In this document: in pieces, positions 32,749 through 41,862 of the stretch
Numbering within the stretch: the first letter of the stretch is position 1
How the letters are laid out: each line of letters opens with the position of its first letter
NCBI RefSeq assembly: GCF_011927905.1
Contig: NZ_JAATJL010000001.1
Coordinates: 682,001 to 746,000, forward strand
Direction: 5' to 3'
From: Arthrobacter pigmenti
Lineage (GTDB): Bacteria > Actinomycetota > Actinomycetes > Actinomycetales > Micrococcaceae
Length of the DNA stretch: 64,000 bases
Translations under genes and position numbers: made by a program
The notes under the pieces: generated by a model
What the model saw: only the letters and a program-made list of their open reading frames with translations
Told to the model about the DNA's origin: nothing
Databases searched by the model: none

Positions 32749-32995
32749 CCCCGAGTTTCCCATAGGCAGGATCAACCGGGGTTGGATTTCCGACGGCCGA
32801 TCGCGACGACGATTGCTACGAACGCCACCAGGGCTAGCTCAAAGTGAGTGAAGGGTGAGCAAAAGGGACGCCGGATGGAGCAAAGCGGAAAAAGGTGAGG
32901 GGAATTTCGCTCACCTTTGTCTGGACTGCTCCCGCCCCGGCCCCGGTCCGGACTGCGCCCGGTTCCGAGGAGTCCGGGCATGCCAGACTTGCCCC

Positions 32996-33502
32996 ATGGC
33001 CTCTAGAATGCTCATCATCGCGGACACCCACCTGCCCAAGCGCGCCCGCCGGCTGCCTCCGGAGGTCTGGGCGAAAGCGGAGGTGGCCGACGTCGTCATC
33101 CATGCCGGCGACTGGGTGAGCACCGAACTCCTCGAGGAACTTGAGCGGCGGACGCGGAAGGTCATCGGCGTCTACGGAAATAACGACGGCGCGGAGCTGC
33201 GGGCCCGCCTTCCCGAGATCGCGCGGGCAGAGCTGGACGGCGTACGGTTCGCCGTCATTCACGAAACGGGCTCCGCCACAGGTCGGGAGAAGCGCATGGA
33301 TGACTTGTTCGACGACGTCGACGTCCTGGTCTTCGGGCACAGCCACATCCCGTGGGACACCCTCACGCCGGGCGGCATGCGGCTGCTCAACCCGGGCTCG
33401 CCCACCGACCGGCGCAGGCAACCGCACTGCACCTACCTGACGGCCGTTGCGCGGGACGGCGTGCTTGGGGAAGTGCAGCTGAAGAACGTCACAGCCCGAT
33501 AA
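32996..33502 (+). CDS. YfcE-type metallophosphoesterase
   Basis: This is a 168-residue calcineurin-like phosphoesterase of the YfcE/MJ0936 group. LIIADTHLP, VIHAGDW, GVYGNNDG, FAVIHET and VFGHSHIPW give the five metal-binding motifs (D-x-H, GD, GNxD, GH and GHSH). This family hydrolyses phosphodiesters with manganese, but the physiological substrate is unknown. ATG 32996 or ATG 33008 could start it; no strong Shine-Dalgarno sequence precedes either, and the frame extends back to 32855 without family features. A 84-base gap precedes the protease gene on the same strand. Confidence 0.87.
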   Translation: MASRMLIIADTHLPKRARRLPPEVWAKAEVADVVIHAGDWVSTELLEELERRTRKVIGVYGNNDGAELRARLPEIARAELDGVRFAVIHETGSATGREKRMDDLFDDVDVLVFGHSHIPWDTLTPGGMRLLNPGSPTDRRRQPHCTYLTAVARDGVLGEVQLKNVTAR

Positions 33503-33586
33503 CTCCTTGGGCTGCTCCTTTTGGTCAGCCTGCTTAGTTGGTAGGAATGAAGGAAGAACCTTCCCGAATTTCCGAAGGAGAACCAC

Positions 33587-34669
33587 GTGGAAACCCCTCA
33601 TGCACCCCGGTCCACGGCGGCCCGCCTCGCGGCAGTCGCCGTCGTCGCGTCCCTCGCCCTTACCGGTTGCACAGCGACCGATGAGCCTGCCGAAGAATCC
33701 AGTTCTCCAGCGGCGGAGACGGGCCAGACGGGCGGCGACGCCGTCGATACCCCGGCCGCGACGGTCGCCGACATCCCCGGAATCATCGACGACGTCCAGC
33801 CCTCAGTGGTGACGATCTTCCTGGAGAGCGGCGGCCTCGGCAGCGGCGTCATCTATACCGAGAACGGGCTCATCCTCACCAACGAGCATGTGGTGCGCGG
33901 GGCCGAGGAGGTGCAGGTGGCTTTCGCCGACGGCCAGCGCGTGACCGGCAGGGTGGTGGCGACCGACGTCGTTACCGACCTCGCGCTCGTACAGGCGGAT
34001 CGCACGGGGCTGCCAGCCGCGGAGTTCCAGACCGAACTGCCCGAGGTGGGGGAGCTGGCGATCGTGATCGGCAGCCCGCTCGGCTTCGAGAACACCGCAA
34101 CAGCAGGCATCATTTCCGGCCTGCACCGGGAGATCCCGGGATCCGCGACCAACAGTCAGTCCCTGGTGGATCTCGTCCAGACCGACGCCGCGATCAGCCC
34201 CGGCAATTCCGGCGGCGCAGTGGTGAACGGGGAGGGGCAGGTTGTCGGCATCAGCGAGGCGTATATCCCGCCACAGGCAGGCGCCGTGTCCCTCGGTTTC
34301 GCGATCCCGGCGGGTACCGCCGTCGAAGTCGCGGAGGAACTGCTGGAGGACGGTACCGCCGAGCACGCGTTCCTCGGCCTGGCCCCGCGCACTGTGACGC
34401 CGCAGATCGCCCAACAGTTGGGGCTCGACGTCGAACAGGGCGTGGCAGTGCTCGCGGTGGAGGAGGGTAGCCCCGCAGCGGAAGCCGGCATTGAGACCGG
34501 GGACATCATGGTCTCCCTGGACGGCGAGCCGCTGGCCAGCTCAGAGCAATTGCTGGCGGCGCTCCGCGGGTTCAACCCGGGCGAAACCGTAACAGCGGAA
34601 GTGCTGCGTGAGGGTGAGACGGTGGAAGTCGAAATTACCCTCGGCGAACGTCCCGTAGAGGAGGGCTGA
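33587..34669 (+). CDS. HtrA/DegP-like serine protease lipoprotein with PDZ domain
   Basis: This is a 360-residue lipoprotein. The signal peptide ends in LTGC (Cys28). A Thr/Ser-rich linker precedes a chymotrypsin-like domain with the triad His101 (LTNEHVV), Asp131 (TDLAL) and Ser208 (SPGNSGGAV). A C-terminal PDZ domain follows (about residues 260-350: AVLAVEEGSPAAEAGIETGDIMVSLDGEPL). HtrA proteases degrade or chaperone misfolded extracytoplasmic proteins. Here a lipid anchor replaces the usual membrane segment. AAGGAG lies before GTG 33587. It is convergent with the next membrane protein gene, with a shared hairpin over the stops. Confidence 0.9.
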   Translation: METPHAPRSTAARLAAVAVVASLALTGCTATDEPAEESSSPAAETGQTGGDAVDTPAATVADIPGIIDDVQPSVVTIFLESGGLGSGVIYTENGLILTNEHVVRGAEEVQVAFADGQRVTGRVVATDVVTDLALVQADRTGLPAAEFQTELPEVGELAIVIGSPLGFENTATAGIISGLHREIPGSATNSQSLVDLVQTDAAISPGNSGGAVVNGEGQVVGISEAYIPPQAGAVSLGFAIPAGTAVEVAEELLEDGTAEHAFLGLAPRTVTPQIAQQLGLDVEQGVAVLAVEEGSPAAEAGIETGDIMVSLDGEPLASSEQLLAALRGFNPGETVTAEVLREGETVEVEITLGERPVEEG

Positions 34670-34689
34670 TCCTCATTGACCAGCCCTCC
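34660..34689. terminator. Bidirectional terminator between convergent genes
   Basis: GGAGGGCTG (34660-34668) pairs with CAGCCCTCC (34681-34689), a 9-bp perfect stem with a 12-base loop. It covers the stop codons of the protease and the membrane protein. The symmetrical placement suggests it serves both. Confidence 0.55.
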
Positions 34690-35254
34690 GGCGTGAGGTG
34701 CTGCGGTTCAGCATGAAGGAAAGGACGAACGCGAGGATGGCGGCGGCGAAGAGCACGAACTTCGCCGTCGTCAGGAAGCTGGCAAGCGAAACTTCTGAAG
34801 CGGTCATTTCAACTGAGGCGAACATTGCCTCGATTGCGAAGTTCTCAGCGATATCCGTCGCGGCATAGAGGACAGCCACCGCGTAGAAGATCCACCGTAG
34901 CCCGCTGCCCCCGCTGAAACGCTGGACGAGCAGAATGATCAGGGCGGCGAAGGCAAGAGGGAACAGGAGATCCCATAGGTAGTGCACGCTCTGGTAGCGC
35001 TCAATGATGGGGGCACTCAACAGATCACGGACCGCCTGGGCGTAGTCGGCGTCGTACCCTCCGACCAGGGTGTCCGGAACCTGGACTCCGATGGCGCGCT
35101 CCACGGACTGCAACTGCAACCAGCCCAGTGCCAGTGTTGCTGCCGCGAGCACCCCTGCCGCGATGATGCCCAGCGTACGACGACGGTGGACCTTCCGTCC
35201 CCGCTGTGCATCGTCAGCGCTGAACCTTCGCTTGTCAGCTCTCATTTCGCTCAT
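34673..35254 (-). CDS. Hypothetical membrane protein
   Basis: This is a 193-residue protein with four predicted membrane segments (TLGIIAAGVLAAATLALGWLQL; YLWDLLFPLAFAALIILLV; WIFYAVAVLYAATDIAENF; ALFTTAKFVLF-type segment near 160-185). A polar external loop (SVERAIGVQVPDTLVGGYDADYAQAVRDLLSAP) separates the first two. I do not recognise a family. Starts at 35263, 35254 and 35245 are all possible; 35254 has GGGAG just upstream. It follows another membrane protein gene on the same strand by 37 bases. Confidence 0.62.
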   Translation of the reverse strand: MSEMRADKRRFSADDAQRGRKVHRRRTLGIIAAGVLAAATLALGWLQLQSVERAIGVQVPDTLVGGYDADYAQAVRDLLSAPIIERYQSVHYLWDLLFPLAFAALIILLVQRFSGGSGLRWIFYAVAVLYAATDIAENFAIEAMFASVEMTASEVSLASFLTTAKFVLFAAAILAFVLSFMLNRSTSRRRAGQ

Positions 35255-35291
35255 ATCTCCCATTCTTAACTGATAAGCCTGCTGACTGATC

Positions 35292-35894
35292 TCACGATTC
35301 GGTTACATTCGTCCGCTGCGCCCGCCGGGACGCCCACAGGATCACGCATACGCCGGCGAGCATTGAACCGACCCCGCCGGCAGCCATATCGCCGATCGTG
35401 TCCACATAACCAACGTGGATGGACGAGGAAATGAAGGCGTTGCCGAACCACTCCAGGAACTCCCACAGCACCGCAATGGTGAAGCCGAACGCCAGCGTCA
35501 GCGTGATGAGGCGCCAACCGTTCCGCAGGCCGCTGCCGTCGGTCATGGGATGAACAGTGTCGGCCCGGTCAAGCAGGAAGCATGCCATCGCCGCGCACGC
35601 TCCCGTAGTCAGCAGGTGCACGGGAATGTCCCACCAGGCGATCTGCGCGTACCAGCCCGCGACGCCGCTCCACGCAGCTACGAGGACAGTGGCGCTGAAG
35701 GCGAGGTCGAAGCCACCGGGCACCCGGGCAATGCGCGGCACCAGCAGCAGGACAAGCACCACCACGAACCGGATGATCTCGGTGATGTCCCACCAGATGG
35801 CTGAGGCGAAACAGCTCAGCAGGGCCGCCGCCCGGACAGCATCTGCCAGGCGGCGGCCTTTGCTGCTTACGGAATTCTCAGTCTCAGCGCTCAC
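35292..35894 (-). CDS. DUF2238/YjdF-like membrane protein
   Basis: This is a 200-residue membrane protein with five or six segments. The C-terminal segment VLWEFLEWFGNAFISSSIHVGYVDTIGDMAAGGVGSMLAG carries the family features (W-E-x-x-E-W and GYVDTIGDM) of DUF2238/YjdF proteins. Their function is unknown; some are linked to vancomycin or manganese stress in other bacteria, which I cannot confirm here. GTG 35894 is chosen over TTG 35906 because GGGGGA lies 6 bases before it. Confidence 0.72.
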   Translation of the reverse strand: MSAETENSVSSKGRRLADAVRAAALLSCFASAIWWDITEIIRFVVVLVLLLVPRIARVPGGFDLAFSATVLVAAWSGVAGWYAQIAWWDIPVHLLTTGACAAMACFLLDRADTVHPMTDGSGLRNGWRLITLTLAFGFTIAVLWEFLEWFGNAFISSSIHVGYVDTIGDMAAGGVGSMLAGVCVILWASRRAQRTNVTES

Positions 35895-35939
35895 AACATC
35901 CCCCAAACTCGCTTCGCTCGGCCTCAGGACCCCGCGTTG

Positions 35940-36449
35940 TCAGCTGTCTGCATCAACGGAGGTGTCCACTTCACTGGCGACGATGTAGTTCTCGCCGTCA
36001 TAGTCGGCGTACGCGTCGTCCTCCAGATCCAGTCCGGTTTCTTCCTCGACCGTCGGAAGATCGAATGACTCCATCACGGTGCCCGTAACGGACACCGTCA
36101 GGCCCGGCTCCACTTCGGTCATCTCGCCCTCGGTGACCACCAGGAGCGCCTCGACCGTGGTGTCATCGGTGCCGGCAATCGTGAAGGAGGTGTCCGAGAC
36201 GATCTCGTTGACGTCAGCCGATACGGTCACTTCCTCACCGATGTAGCTGGAGTAGGCGTCGTAGAACTCGGAATCAAGCGCACCGTTATAGGGTGCAACC
36301 TCCTCGTCCTCGTCCACCACGTCCTCTACGTCAGCGCCTTCCTCAGTGCCGGAGGTACTGTTGCAACCTACGAGGCTCAGCGTGGCCAATGGGATGATGC
36401 CCGCCAATGCCAGAGTTCGGGTCCGTGACATGTGCTTGCGCGTGTTCAT
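35940..36449 (-). CDS. Hypothetical acidic lipoprotein
   Basis: This is a 169-residue lipoprotein. The signal peptide has a twin-basic start and lipobox LVGC (Cys29). The mature part is very acidic; residues about 70-140 (YIGEEVTVSADVNEIVSDTSFTIAGTD, VEPGLTVSVTGTVMESFDL) form a beta-rich segment resembling an OB-type fold with an exposed strand pattern. I do not recognise a specific family. GAGGAG before ATG 36449 decides the start. It is a single gene between two others on the same strand. Confidence 0.72.
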   Translation of the reverse strand: MNTRKHMSRTRTLALAGIIPLATLSLVGCNSTSGTEEGADVEDVVDEDEEVAPYNGALDSEFYDAYSSYIGEEVTVSADVNEIVSDTSFTIAGTDDTTVEALLVVTEGEMTEVEPGLTVSVTGTVMESFDLPTVEEETGLDLEDDAYADYDGENYIVASEVDTSVDADS

Positions 36450-36560
36450 ACCGGTCTCCTCTTCGGTTGACTCCTTGCTCGGTGCGCAGCGTTCCTGCTG
36501 TGTGCTTTCCGCCGCGCACTATTGACGCTAAGCATGCTTGGCATCCGCTTCAACCCGGCG

Positions 36561-36586
36561 TGATCGACCTGTGATCGAGTGATCGA
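36561..36586. repeat. Three TGATCGA repeats in an intergenic region
   Basis: TGATCGA occurs at 36561-36567, 36572-36578 and 36580-36586 in the 288-base gap between the lipoprotein and the coiled-coil gene. The rest of the gap has no credible gene; a 67-residue frame on the minus strand there has no protein-like composition. The repeat may be a cluster of regulator sites, but nothing in the window matches it. Confidence 0.4.
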
Positions 36587-36737
36587 TGGAGAAACGCCGG
36601 GGTGCTATTCCGGGGAAACTGCGGATCCACATCATTCCGGGGAACCACGACGACGGCGGGTCGCGGCGCTGTGATGCGCGCCACAGAAGGATTGTTATTT
36701 CCGCGTTACCGCCATACGGCTGACGGAACACGTCCTG

Positions 36738-37610
36738 TCAACTGTTGCGCGTGAGTTTCCCGACCAGCTTGCGGACACGGTCAACCTCGCGCGCTGCTTC
36801 CTTCGCGGCCCGTTCAGCTTCCGTACGCTCGCGGGAAGCGTCGTCGGCGTCATCGTCGATCGCGTCAATGTCTTGTTCCAGCGCACGGATCCGCTTGCGG
36901 AGATCCTTGACGCGGTTCGCCAGGTCCTCCCGGTCACGCCCAAGCTGCTCAACGCGCCCCTGTGCGCGAACGAGTGCCTGATCGGTTTCTTCCGCGCGGT
37001 CTTCGGCGTCTTCCAACTCTGCGCGGGCTTCCGCTGAAGTGTCGTCCGCTTCCTCATCCGCGTCGGTGCCGTCCTTGGCGCGACCGTCCGCGTTGGCAGG
37101 ATGACCGGCGTCGAACGGTCCGCCCACGGCACCGGCAAGGTCCACGGCCTCCCAGCCCGACGCCTCGAGCGGTCGGATCAGGCGGGCCGTCCCGACGGCG
37201 GCGGCAGCACCGGCGTCGGCCATTGCTGCGCGCAGCGTCTGCTCGACCTCCGTGGCCACGGCAGCACTCGCCGGGTGTCCCAGCTCCGTGGCCAGCGCCG
37301 TTCCGTCCTTCACCAGCGCTGCGATCAGCTGCTGGCGCTGCGTCCCAAGCTTCTTCAGCTCACTGCGGTCCAGCTCGTTCTGCGCCTGGCGCATCGCGGT
37401 GCCCAATTGCAGCGCTTCAGCCAATTGGGACCCGCGGTGCAGGCTCATCATGTTGAGTAGCCAGGCCGACGCCGAGGGTTTGCGCAGTGCCTTGACCTCC
37501 TTGGCGAGGTCCTTGTCCGCAAGCGACTTTGCCCGCTCATTGCGGGAAGCTGTGAAGTCATCCAGCGGCTTCGAGTACAGGTCGGCTGCGATCTCGGCGA
37601 GGTCAGTCAC
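36738..37610 (-). CDS. Conserved hypothetical coiled-coil protein
   Basis: This is a 290-residue protein. The first 150 residues are helical with a conserved-looking start (LAEIAADLYSKPLDDFTASRNERAKSLADKDLAKEVKALRKPSASAWLLN). The last 110 are a strongly charged coiled coil (SAEARAELEDAEDRAEETDQALVRAQGRVEQLGRDREDL and onward). To my recognition this architecture belongs to a conserved actinobacterial hypothetical family of unknown function. It begins at GTG 37610 with a weak ribosome site. It could be structural or nucleoid-related, but nothing here proves it. Confidence 0.72.
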   Translation of the reverse strand: MTDLAEIAADLYSKPLDDFTASRNERAKSLADKDLAKEVKALRKPSASAWLLNMMSLHRGSQLAEALQLGTAMRQAQNELDRSELKKLGTQRQQLIAALVKDGTALATELGHPASAAVATEVEQTLRAAMADAGAAAAVGTARLIRPLEASGWEAVDLAGAVGGPFDAGHPANADGRAKDGTDADEEADDTSAEARAELEDAEDRAEETDQALVRAQGRVEQLGRDREDLANRVKDLRKRIRALEQDIDAIDDDADDASRERTEAERAAKEAAREVDRVRKLVGKLTRNS

Positions 37611-37651
37611 TTCGGCGTTGGACTCCAGGGCGTCTATGTCGGGAGGGAATG

Positions 37652-37864
37652 TCAGTGCAGGGGAGGAATGGACGGACCCGGCTCCGGGAACGGTCTGTCC
37701 GGTGAGGGGCCAGGATCCGGCTCGGGCGGAATATTGGGTGAGTCCGGGCCGGGACCGGGCAGCGGGTACGGGGCTGGCGAGGGCTGCGGCTCGGGGGCGG
37801 GCTCACCGGGCGGCCGAGGTTGGGAGGGATCCGGGTGGGGCTCATTTGGCGGCGGGGTGGTCAT
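37652..37864 (-). CDS. Proline-rich small protein
   Basis: This is a 70-residue frame made almost entirely of Pro, Glu, Asp, Ser and Gly in PxP repeats, starting MTTPPPNEPH. AGAGGG 8-9 bases before ATG 37864 supports translation. I see no signal peptide or membrane segment. The composition may be that of a natural unfolded protein, yet such frames can arise by chance in high-GC DNA. It is 41 bases upstream of the coiled-coil gene on the same strand. Confidence 0.5.
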   Translation of the reverse strand: MTTPPPNEPHPDPSQPRPPGEPAPEPQPSPAPYPLPGPGPDSPNIPPEPDPGPSPDRPFPEPGPSIPPLH

Positions 37865-38036
37865 GGCGTGTACCCTCTTTCGTGCGTTGACGGGTGGTTG
37901 GGCAGGCAGCACAGTCGCTTAGCAGCAACAGTACGCCCGCGGACCGGTGCCGGGAATAAGTTCCGGAACATCTGGCTTGGAACCACTGTGCGGTTCTCGC
38001 CCCACACCAACCAGCAACTTTCCCAGGGGGATTTCC

Positions 38037-39569
38037 GTGTCGCAAAGTACGGACCAGTTCACCGCACCCGCCGGTGAGATTTCGGCACGCGACAGGCTGG
38101 TTATCTCCTTGCTCCTCGTCTCGGCGTTTGTCGTCATTCTGAACGAGACGATCATGGGGGTTGCGCTCCCGCGCCTGATGGAGGATCTGCAGATCACGGC
38201 CACCGCCGGCCAATGGCTGACGACGGCGTTCATGCTCACCATGGCGGTTGTCATTCCGATCACGGGCTTTTTGATCCAGCGTTTCAACACAAGGCCCGTG
38301 TTCCTTGCAGCGATGAGCCTGTTCAGCCTGGGGACCCTGGTTTCTGCGATGGCTCCGGGCTTCGAGATGCTGCTGGTTGGCCGCGTGATCCAGGCGAGCG
38401 GTACGGCCATCATGATGCCGCTGCTCATGACTACTGTCATGACCCTCGTGCCGCCGTCGTCGCGCGGAAAGACGATGGGCAATATTTCGATCGTCATCTC
38501 GGTTGCTCCGGCGATCGGCCCCACCATCTCGGGAATCATCCTCAGCGTGCTGGACTGGCGATGGATGTTCTGGCTCGTGTTGCCGATCGCTGTGGCTTCC
38601 CTGGTCCTCGGCGGAAGCCGGATCCAGAACGTGACAACGCCGCACCGCGCACCCATCGATGTGCTCTCCGTGATCCTGTCGGCCTTCGCGTTCGGCGGGA
38701 TCATCTACGGCCTCAGCCAGTTCGGTGAGGCGGCCGGCGGCTCCGCCGTTCCAGGCTGGGCGCCGCTCGCTGTCGGGCTGGTTGGGTTGGCCGGCTTCGT
38801 GAGCCGTCAACTGGTGCTTCAGCGCCGCGACCGGGCGCTGCTCGATCTGCGGACCTTCCGTTCACGCACGTTCACCGTATCCATTCTTGTGTTGTCGATC
38901 AGCATGATGGCCCTCTTCGGAACCATCATCCTGCTACCGATCTACCTGCAGGACGTCCTCGGCCTTGAGCCCGCTCAGGCAGGACTGATGCTGCTGCCGG
39001 GCGGTCTCGCGATGGGACTGCTGGGACCTGTGGTTGGCCGGATTTTTGACCGGCATGGTCCGCGCGTACTTGTTGTTCCCGGAGCGGTGATCGTCGCAGC
39101 GGTGTTCTGGTCACTGACCCTGGTGAGTGAATCTACGCCGGTTCCGTTGGTGCTGGCTCTTCATGTGCTGTTGAGTGTGGGCCTCGCCGGAATGTTCACG
39201 CCGCTGTTCACCTCCGCGCTCGGGTCGGTGCAGCCCAAGCTCTACTCGCACGCGAGCGCCGTGGTCGGGACCGTCCAGCAGTTGGCCGGTGCCGCTGGTA
39301 TTGCCCTGTTTGTTTCGGTGATGGCCATTCAGAGCGGCGCACTGGCAGCCGGCGGCGCCTCCGAAATACCGGCCCTCGCCGGCGGAATCCGGATGGCATT
39401 CCTGTGCGGAGCGGTGATCTTCCTCTTCGCTGTGGTTGCGGCGCTCTTCGTGCGGAAGCCGGCAGCTCCTGCTGAAACCGGTTCTCCGGCCGTGCCGGCT
39501 GCGTCTCCCGAACCCGCTGCGTCGCCAGCCCACGACGACGACGCGCCGTCGTTCACTTCCGCCCACTGA
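38037..39569 (+). CDS. DHA2-type MFS drug exporter (EmrB/QacA)
   Basis: This is a 510-residue protein with 14 predicted membrane segments. The motifs VVILNETIMGVALPRLMEDLQITATAGQWLTTAFMLTMAVVIP and the central VGRVIQASGTAIMMPLLMTTVMTLVPPSSRGKTMG are DHA2 signatures. Family members export cationic drugs or dyes by proton antiport. The C-terminus is Ala/Pro-rich. GGGGG 6-7 bases before GTG 38037 decides the start; the longer frame from 37947 has no signal. No regulator is adjacent, and the next gene on the strand begins 175 bases downstream. Confidence 0.9.
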   Translation: MSQSTDQFTAPAGEISARDRLVISLLLVSAFVVILNETIMGVALPRLMEDLQITATAGQWLTTAFMLTMAVVIPITGFLIQRFNTRPVFLAAMSLFSLGTLVSAMAPGFEMLLVGRVIQASGTAIMMPLLMTTVMTLVPPSSRGKTMGNISIVISVAPAIGPTISGIILSVLDWRWMFWLVLPIAVASLVLGGSRIQNVTTPHRAPIDVLSVILSAFAFGGIIYGLSQFGEAAGGSAVPGWAPLAVGLVGLAGFVSRQLVLQRRDRALLDLRTFRSRTFTVSILVLSISMMALFGTIILLPIYLQDVLGLEPAQAGLMLLPGGLAMGLLGPVVGRIFDRHGPRVLVVPGAVIVAAVFWSLTLVSESTPVPLVLALHVLLSVGLAGMFTPLFTSALGSVQPKLYSHASAVVGTVQQLAGAAGIALFVSVMAIQSGALAAGGASEIPALAGGIRMAFLCGAVIFLFAVVAALFVRKPAAPAETGSPAVPAASPEPAASPAHDDDAPSFTSAH

Positions 39570-39597
39570 CCTTCCGTATCCTTCTACCTGTGTAGAT

Positions 39598-39626
39598 ATG
39601 TTCATTTGGTGTTCAAGTGAGCAAAA
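39598..39626 (+). promoter_or_regulatory. DeoR-type operator before beta-propeller gene 1
   Basis: ATGTTCA (39598-39604), a 5-base spacer and TGTTCA (39610-39615) are followed by AGTGAGCAAAA (39616-39626). The same arrangement, with few changes, occurs before beta-propeller gene 2 at 49647-49676 on the minus strand. The site lies about 120 bases before the start codon at 39745. Confidence 0.6.
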
Positions 39627-39744
39627 TCGCTGGACAGCGTGCGAACGCTTGCCAGAGCATGGTGGGACGCATCACAGCCGATGACGATTATGAGAACAGC
39701 ATCCTCGCCCTGTCTCATCGGCTCCGTCCGAGAGAAGGAAGAAC

Positions 39745-41772
39745 ATGCACAACCATGAAATGACGCGCCGCGCAGCGATCCAGGTTGGCGGCGTAGCCGG
39801 ATTGGCTGCTGCCCTGGGTCTTGCAGCGGCAGCTCCAGCAACAGCAACTGGGGCCAGCGCCTTCCGCAGACCAGCCAAGGGCACTGAGATCCTTGACCTT
39901 GGCCCCGCCGTCGTTCAGTTCTCGCTGATGGCAGCTGTGCGCATTGGCGACACCCTCTACGTCGGCTCCCGTAACCTGAACCCGGTTCGCATCGTTGCGT
40001 TCCACATTCCCACCCAGACGGTTGTTGCCACTACTGAGCTTGGAACCGGGCACACCATCCAGGCACTGGCCGCTGACCCGAGCGGACGCTATCTCTATGC
40101 GGGTGTCCTTCAGGACGCAGGCGGCCCCCAGGCGAACCTCTACCGCTGGGACGTGTTTTCCCTCGGCACCCCGATTGCGGCGATCGGCCGAATCGGAGAC
40201 CGCGACGTGCGTGACCTCAGCGTCGCACCGAATGGGCTGGTCTACGCGGTCGGTGGAGGCAGTGGAACAGCACCGGCCCTGTGGGAGTACTCACCGGTCA
40301 CTGGGCAGGTGGTGAATCTTGGCGTCCCCGACCCGGGCGCAACCCTTGCCCGAGGTGTCGCCGCATCCGACACCACAGTGTTCTTCGGCGCGGGAAGCAC
40401 CATCGCGGGCGGCGGCAAGACGAGCCGGGCCTGCCTGTATGCGTACGACCGGTCGGCCAGGAAATTCACCAACATCACGCCTACCGAAATGCTGCCGGAT
40501 CCGAGCATCCGCGACCTGGCCATCTTCAACGACAAGCTCGTTGTCGGTACGGCGTCATCATTGGAACCGTCCAAGGTTGCTGCAATCGACCTTGCAAACC
40601 TTGGCTCCTACACAATCGCGACCTCTATCGGCAAGACAGCGAAGAACTTCGCCATCATCGATGACAACGTCTACTTCGCCAACGAGTTCGGTGTGATGGT
40701 CTACTCCCTGACCACCAACGCGATCGCGCAGCTCGAGTTCGAGGGACCATCCTTGGGTGAAATCTGGGGCGTCGACAGCAGGAACGGCAAGCTCCTCGTC
40801 ACCTCCGGCTATGGGTTCATTGCCGAAATCGATCCGGTTGCGAAAACATCAGTGGCGTGGGATCTGGGCGAAGCAGGTGCCCCAGCTGATCCGCAGACGG
40901 TCATGGGCATCGCCGCGGGCGCCGGGTACGCCTATGTGGGCGGCAATGGCGTCATTGCCCGGCACACACTGGGCACCGACGAGGTCCTCAATATGCAGGC
41001 GCCCGGCGAAGCGAAAGACGCCATCGTAGTCGGCGGCACTCTCTACACCGGCCAGTACAGCTCGCAGGGAATCTGGAAGTACGATCCGGGCAGCGGCAAG
41101 CCGATCCATCAGGTGGCCACGTTCCCTGCAGCGCAGAACAGGCCGCTGGACGTGGTGTGGGACGACGTGAACCAGTTGGTTCTGGTTGTGGCGCAGGCAG
41201 ATACCGAGGGCGGCGGCTCACTCTGGACCTACGATCCCGCCACCGGAGAATCCCGTTCCTTCATTAATCCGATCGATAATGTTCAGCTGGTCCGTGCGGT
41301 TGCCACCAGGGAAGGGATTGCCTACCTGGGTGGGAGTCTGCCGGGCACCGGAGGACCGGGGACGATCGTTGCCTTCGACCCTGTTGCAGGCAAGGAGTTG
41401 TGGAGGATCGATCCGCAGCTTGGAGCCGGCACCTCAGCGCTCGCGGTCCAGGGGCGCTACCTGTACGGCCTGTCGCGCAAGGGGCACGCATACGTCATCG
41501 ATCTGCCCAAGCGCACGATCGTCCACACAGCGGACGTCCGCTCCGTCAGCAACGGGTTCGCCGCAATGGTCTCGAACCGCGGTGTGGTTTACGGAGTCTC
41601 GGACACGACTGTCTTCCGCTTCGACCCCAAGACCTTCGCGGTCAGCACAGTGCTGGCTGACACTAAGGGCGGATGGTACAGCGGCTCACACATCACAAAC
41701 GACGAGAACGGTTACCTGTACACGATGCGCGGCCGAAACCTGGTCAGGATCGACGACCACCCGCGTCGCTGA
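39745..41772 (+). CDS. Tat-exported beta-propeller protein 1
   Basis: This is a 675-residue protein. The N-terminus MTRRAAIQVGGVAGLAAALGLAAAAPATA is a twin-arginine signal (Arg8-Arg9) with an Ala-x-Ala cleavage site near residue 35. The mature part is a series of WD/YVTN/PQQ-like beta-blade repeats (LYVGSRNLNPVRIVAFH, RYLYAGVL, LVYAVGGGSGTAPALWEYSP, AYLGGSLPG, LWRIDPQ), probably seven or more blades. There are no catalytic residues I can identify. It is a clear paralogue of the gene at 47544-49562 and shares its operator. GAAGGAAG precedes ATG 39745. Its role in binding or processing an extracellular substrate is inferred from context. Confidence 0.83.
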   Translation: MHNHEMTRRAAIQVGGVAGLAAALGLAAAAPATATGASAFRRPAKGTEILDLGPAVVQFSLMAAVRIGDTLYVGSRNLNPVRIVAFHIPTQTVVATTELGTGHTIQALAADPSGRYLYAGVLQDAGGPQANLYRWDVFSLGTPIAAIGRIGDRDVRDLSVAPNGLVYAVGGGSGTAPALWEYSPVTGQVVNLGVPDPGATLARGVAASDTTVFFGAGSTIAGGGKTSRACLYAYDRSARKFTNITPTEMLPDPSIRDLAIFNDKLVVGTASSLEPSKVAAIDLANLGSYTIATSIGKTAKNFAIIDDNVYFANEFGVMVYSLTTNAIAQLEFEGPSLGEIWGVDSRNGKLLVTSGYGFIAEIDPVAKTSVAWDLGEAGAPADPQTVMGIAAGAGYAYVGGNGVIARHTLGTDEVLNMQAPGEAKDAIVVGGTLYTGQYSSQGIWKYDPGSGKPIHQVATFPAAQNRPLDVVWDDVNQLVLVVAQADTEGGGSLWTYDPATGESRSFINPIDNVQLVRAVATREGIAYLGGSLPGTGGPGTIVAFDPVAGKELWRIDPQLGAGTSALAVQGRYLYGLSRKGHAYVIDLPKRTIVHTADVRSVSNGFAAMVSNRGVVYGVSDTTVFRFDPKTFAVSTVLADTKGGWYSGSHITNDENGYLYTMRGRNLVRIDDHPRR

Positions 41773-41795
41773 TCAGGTTTCAGGGTTTGCCTTCA

Positions 41796-41836
41796 AAGCC
41801 CGCCCGTCCCGAAGAGGTTTCGGTACGGGCGGGTTT
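41796..41836 (+). terminator. Rho-independent terminator after propeller gene 1
   Basis: AAGCCCGCCCGTCCCGAA (41796-41813) pairs with TTCGGTACGGGCGGGTTT (41819-41836) with two mismatches, and the right arm ends in TTTT. It lies 24 bases past the stop and separates this gene from the regulator gene. Confidence 0.78.
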
Positions 41837-41862
41837 TGGCTGTTTCAGTAACAGGTACTTCT

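Noticed and set aside
36528-36731. 67-residue frame on the minus strand in the gap before the coiled-coil gene
   Set aside because: No ribosome site, no family-like pattern and unusual codon use; treated as intergenic.
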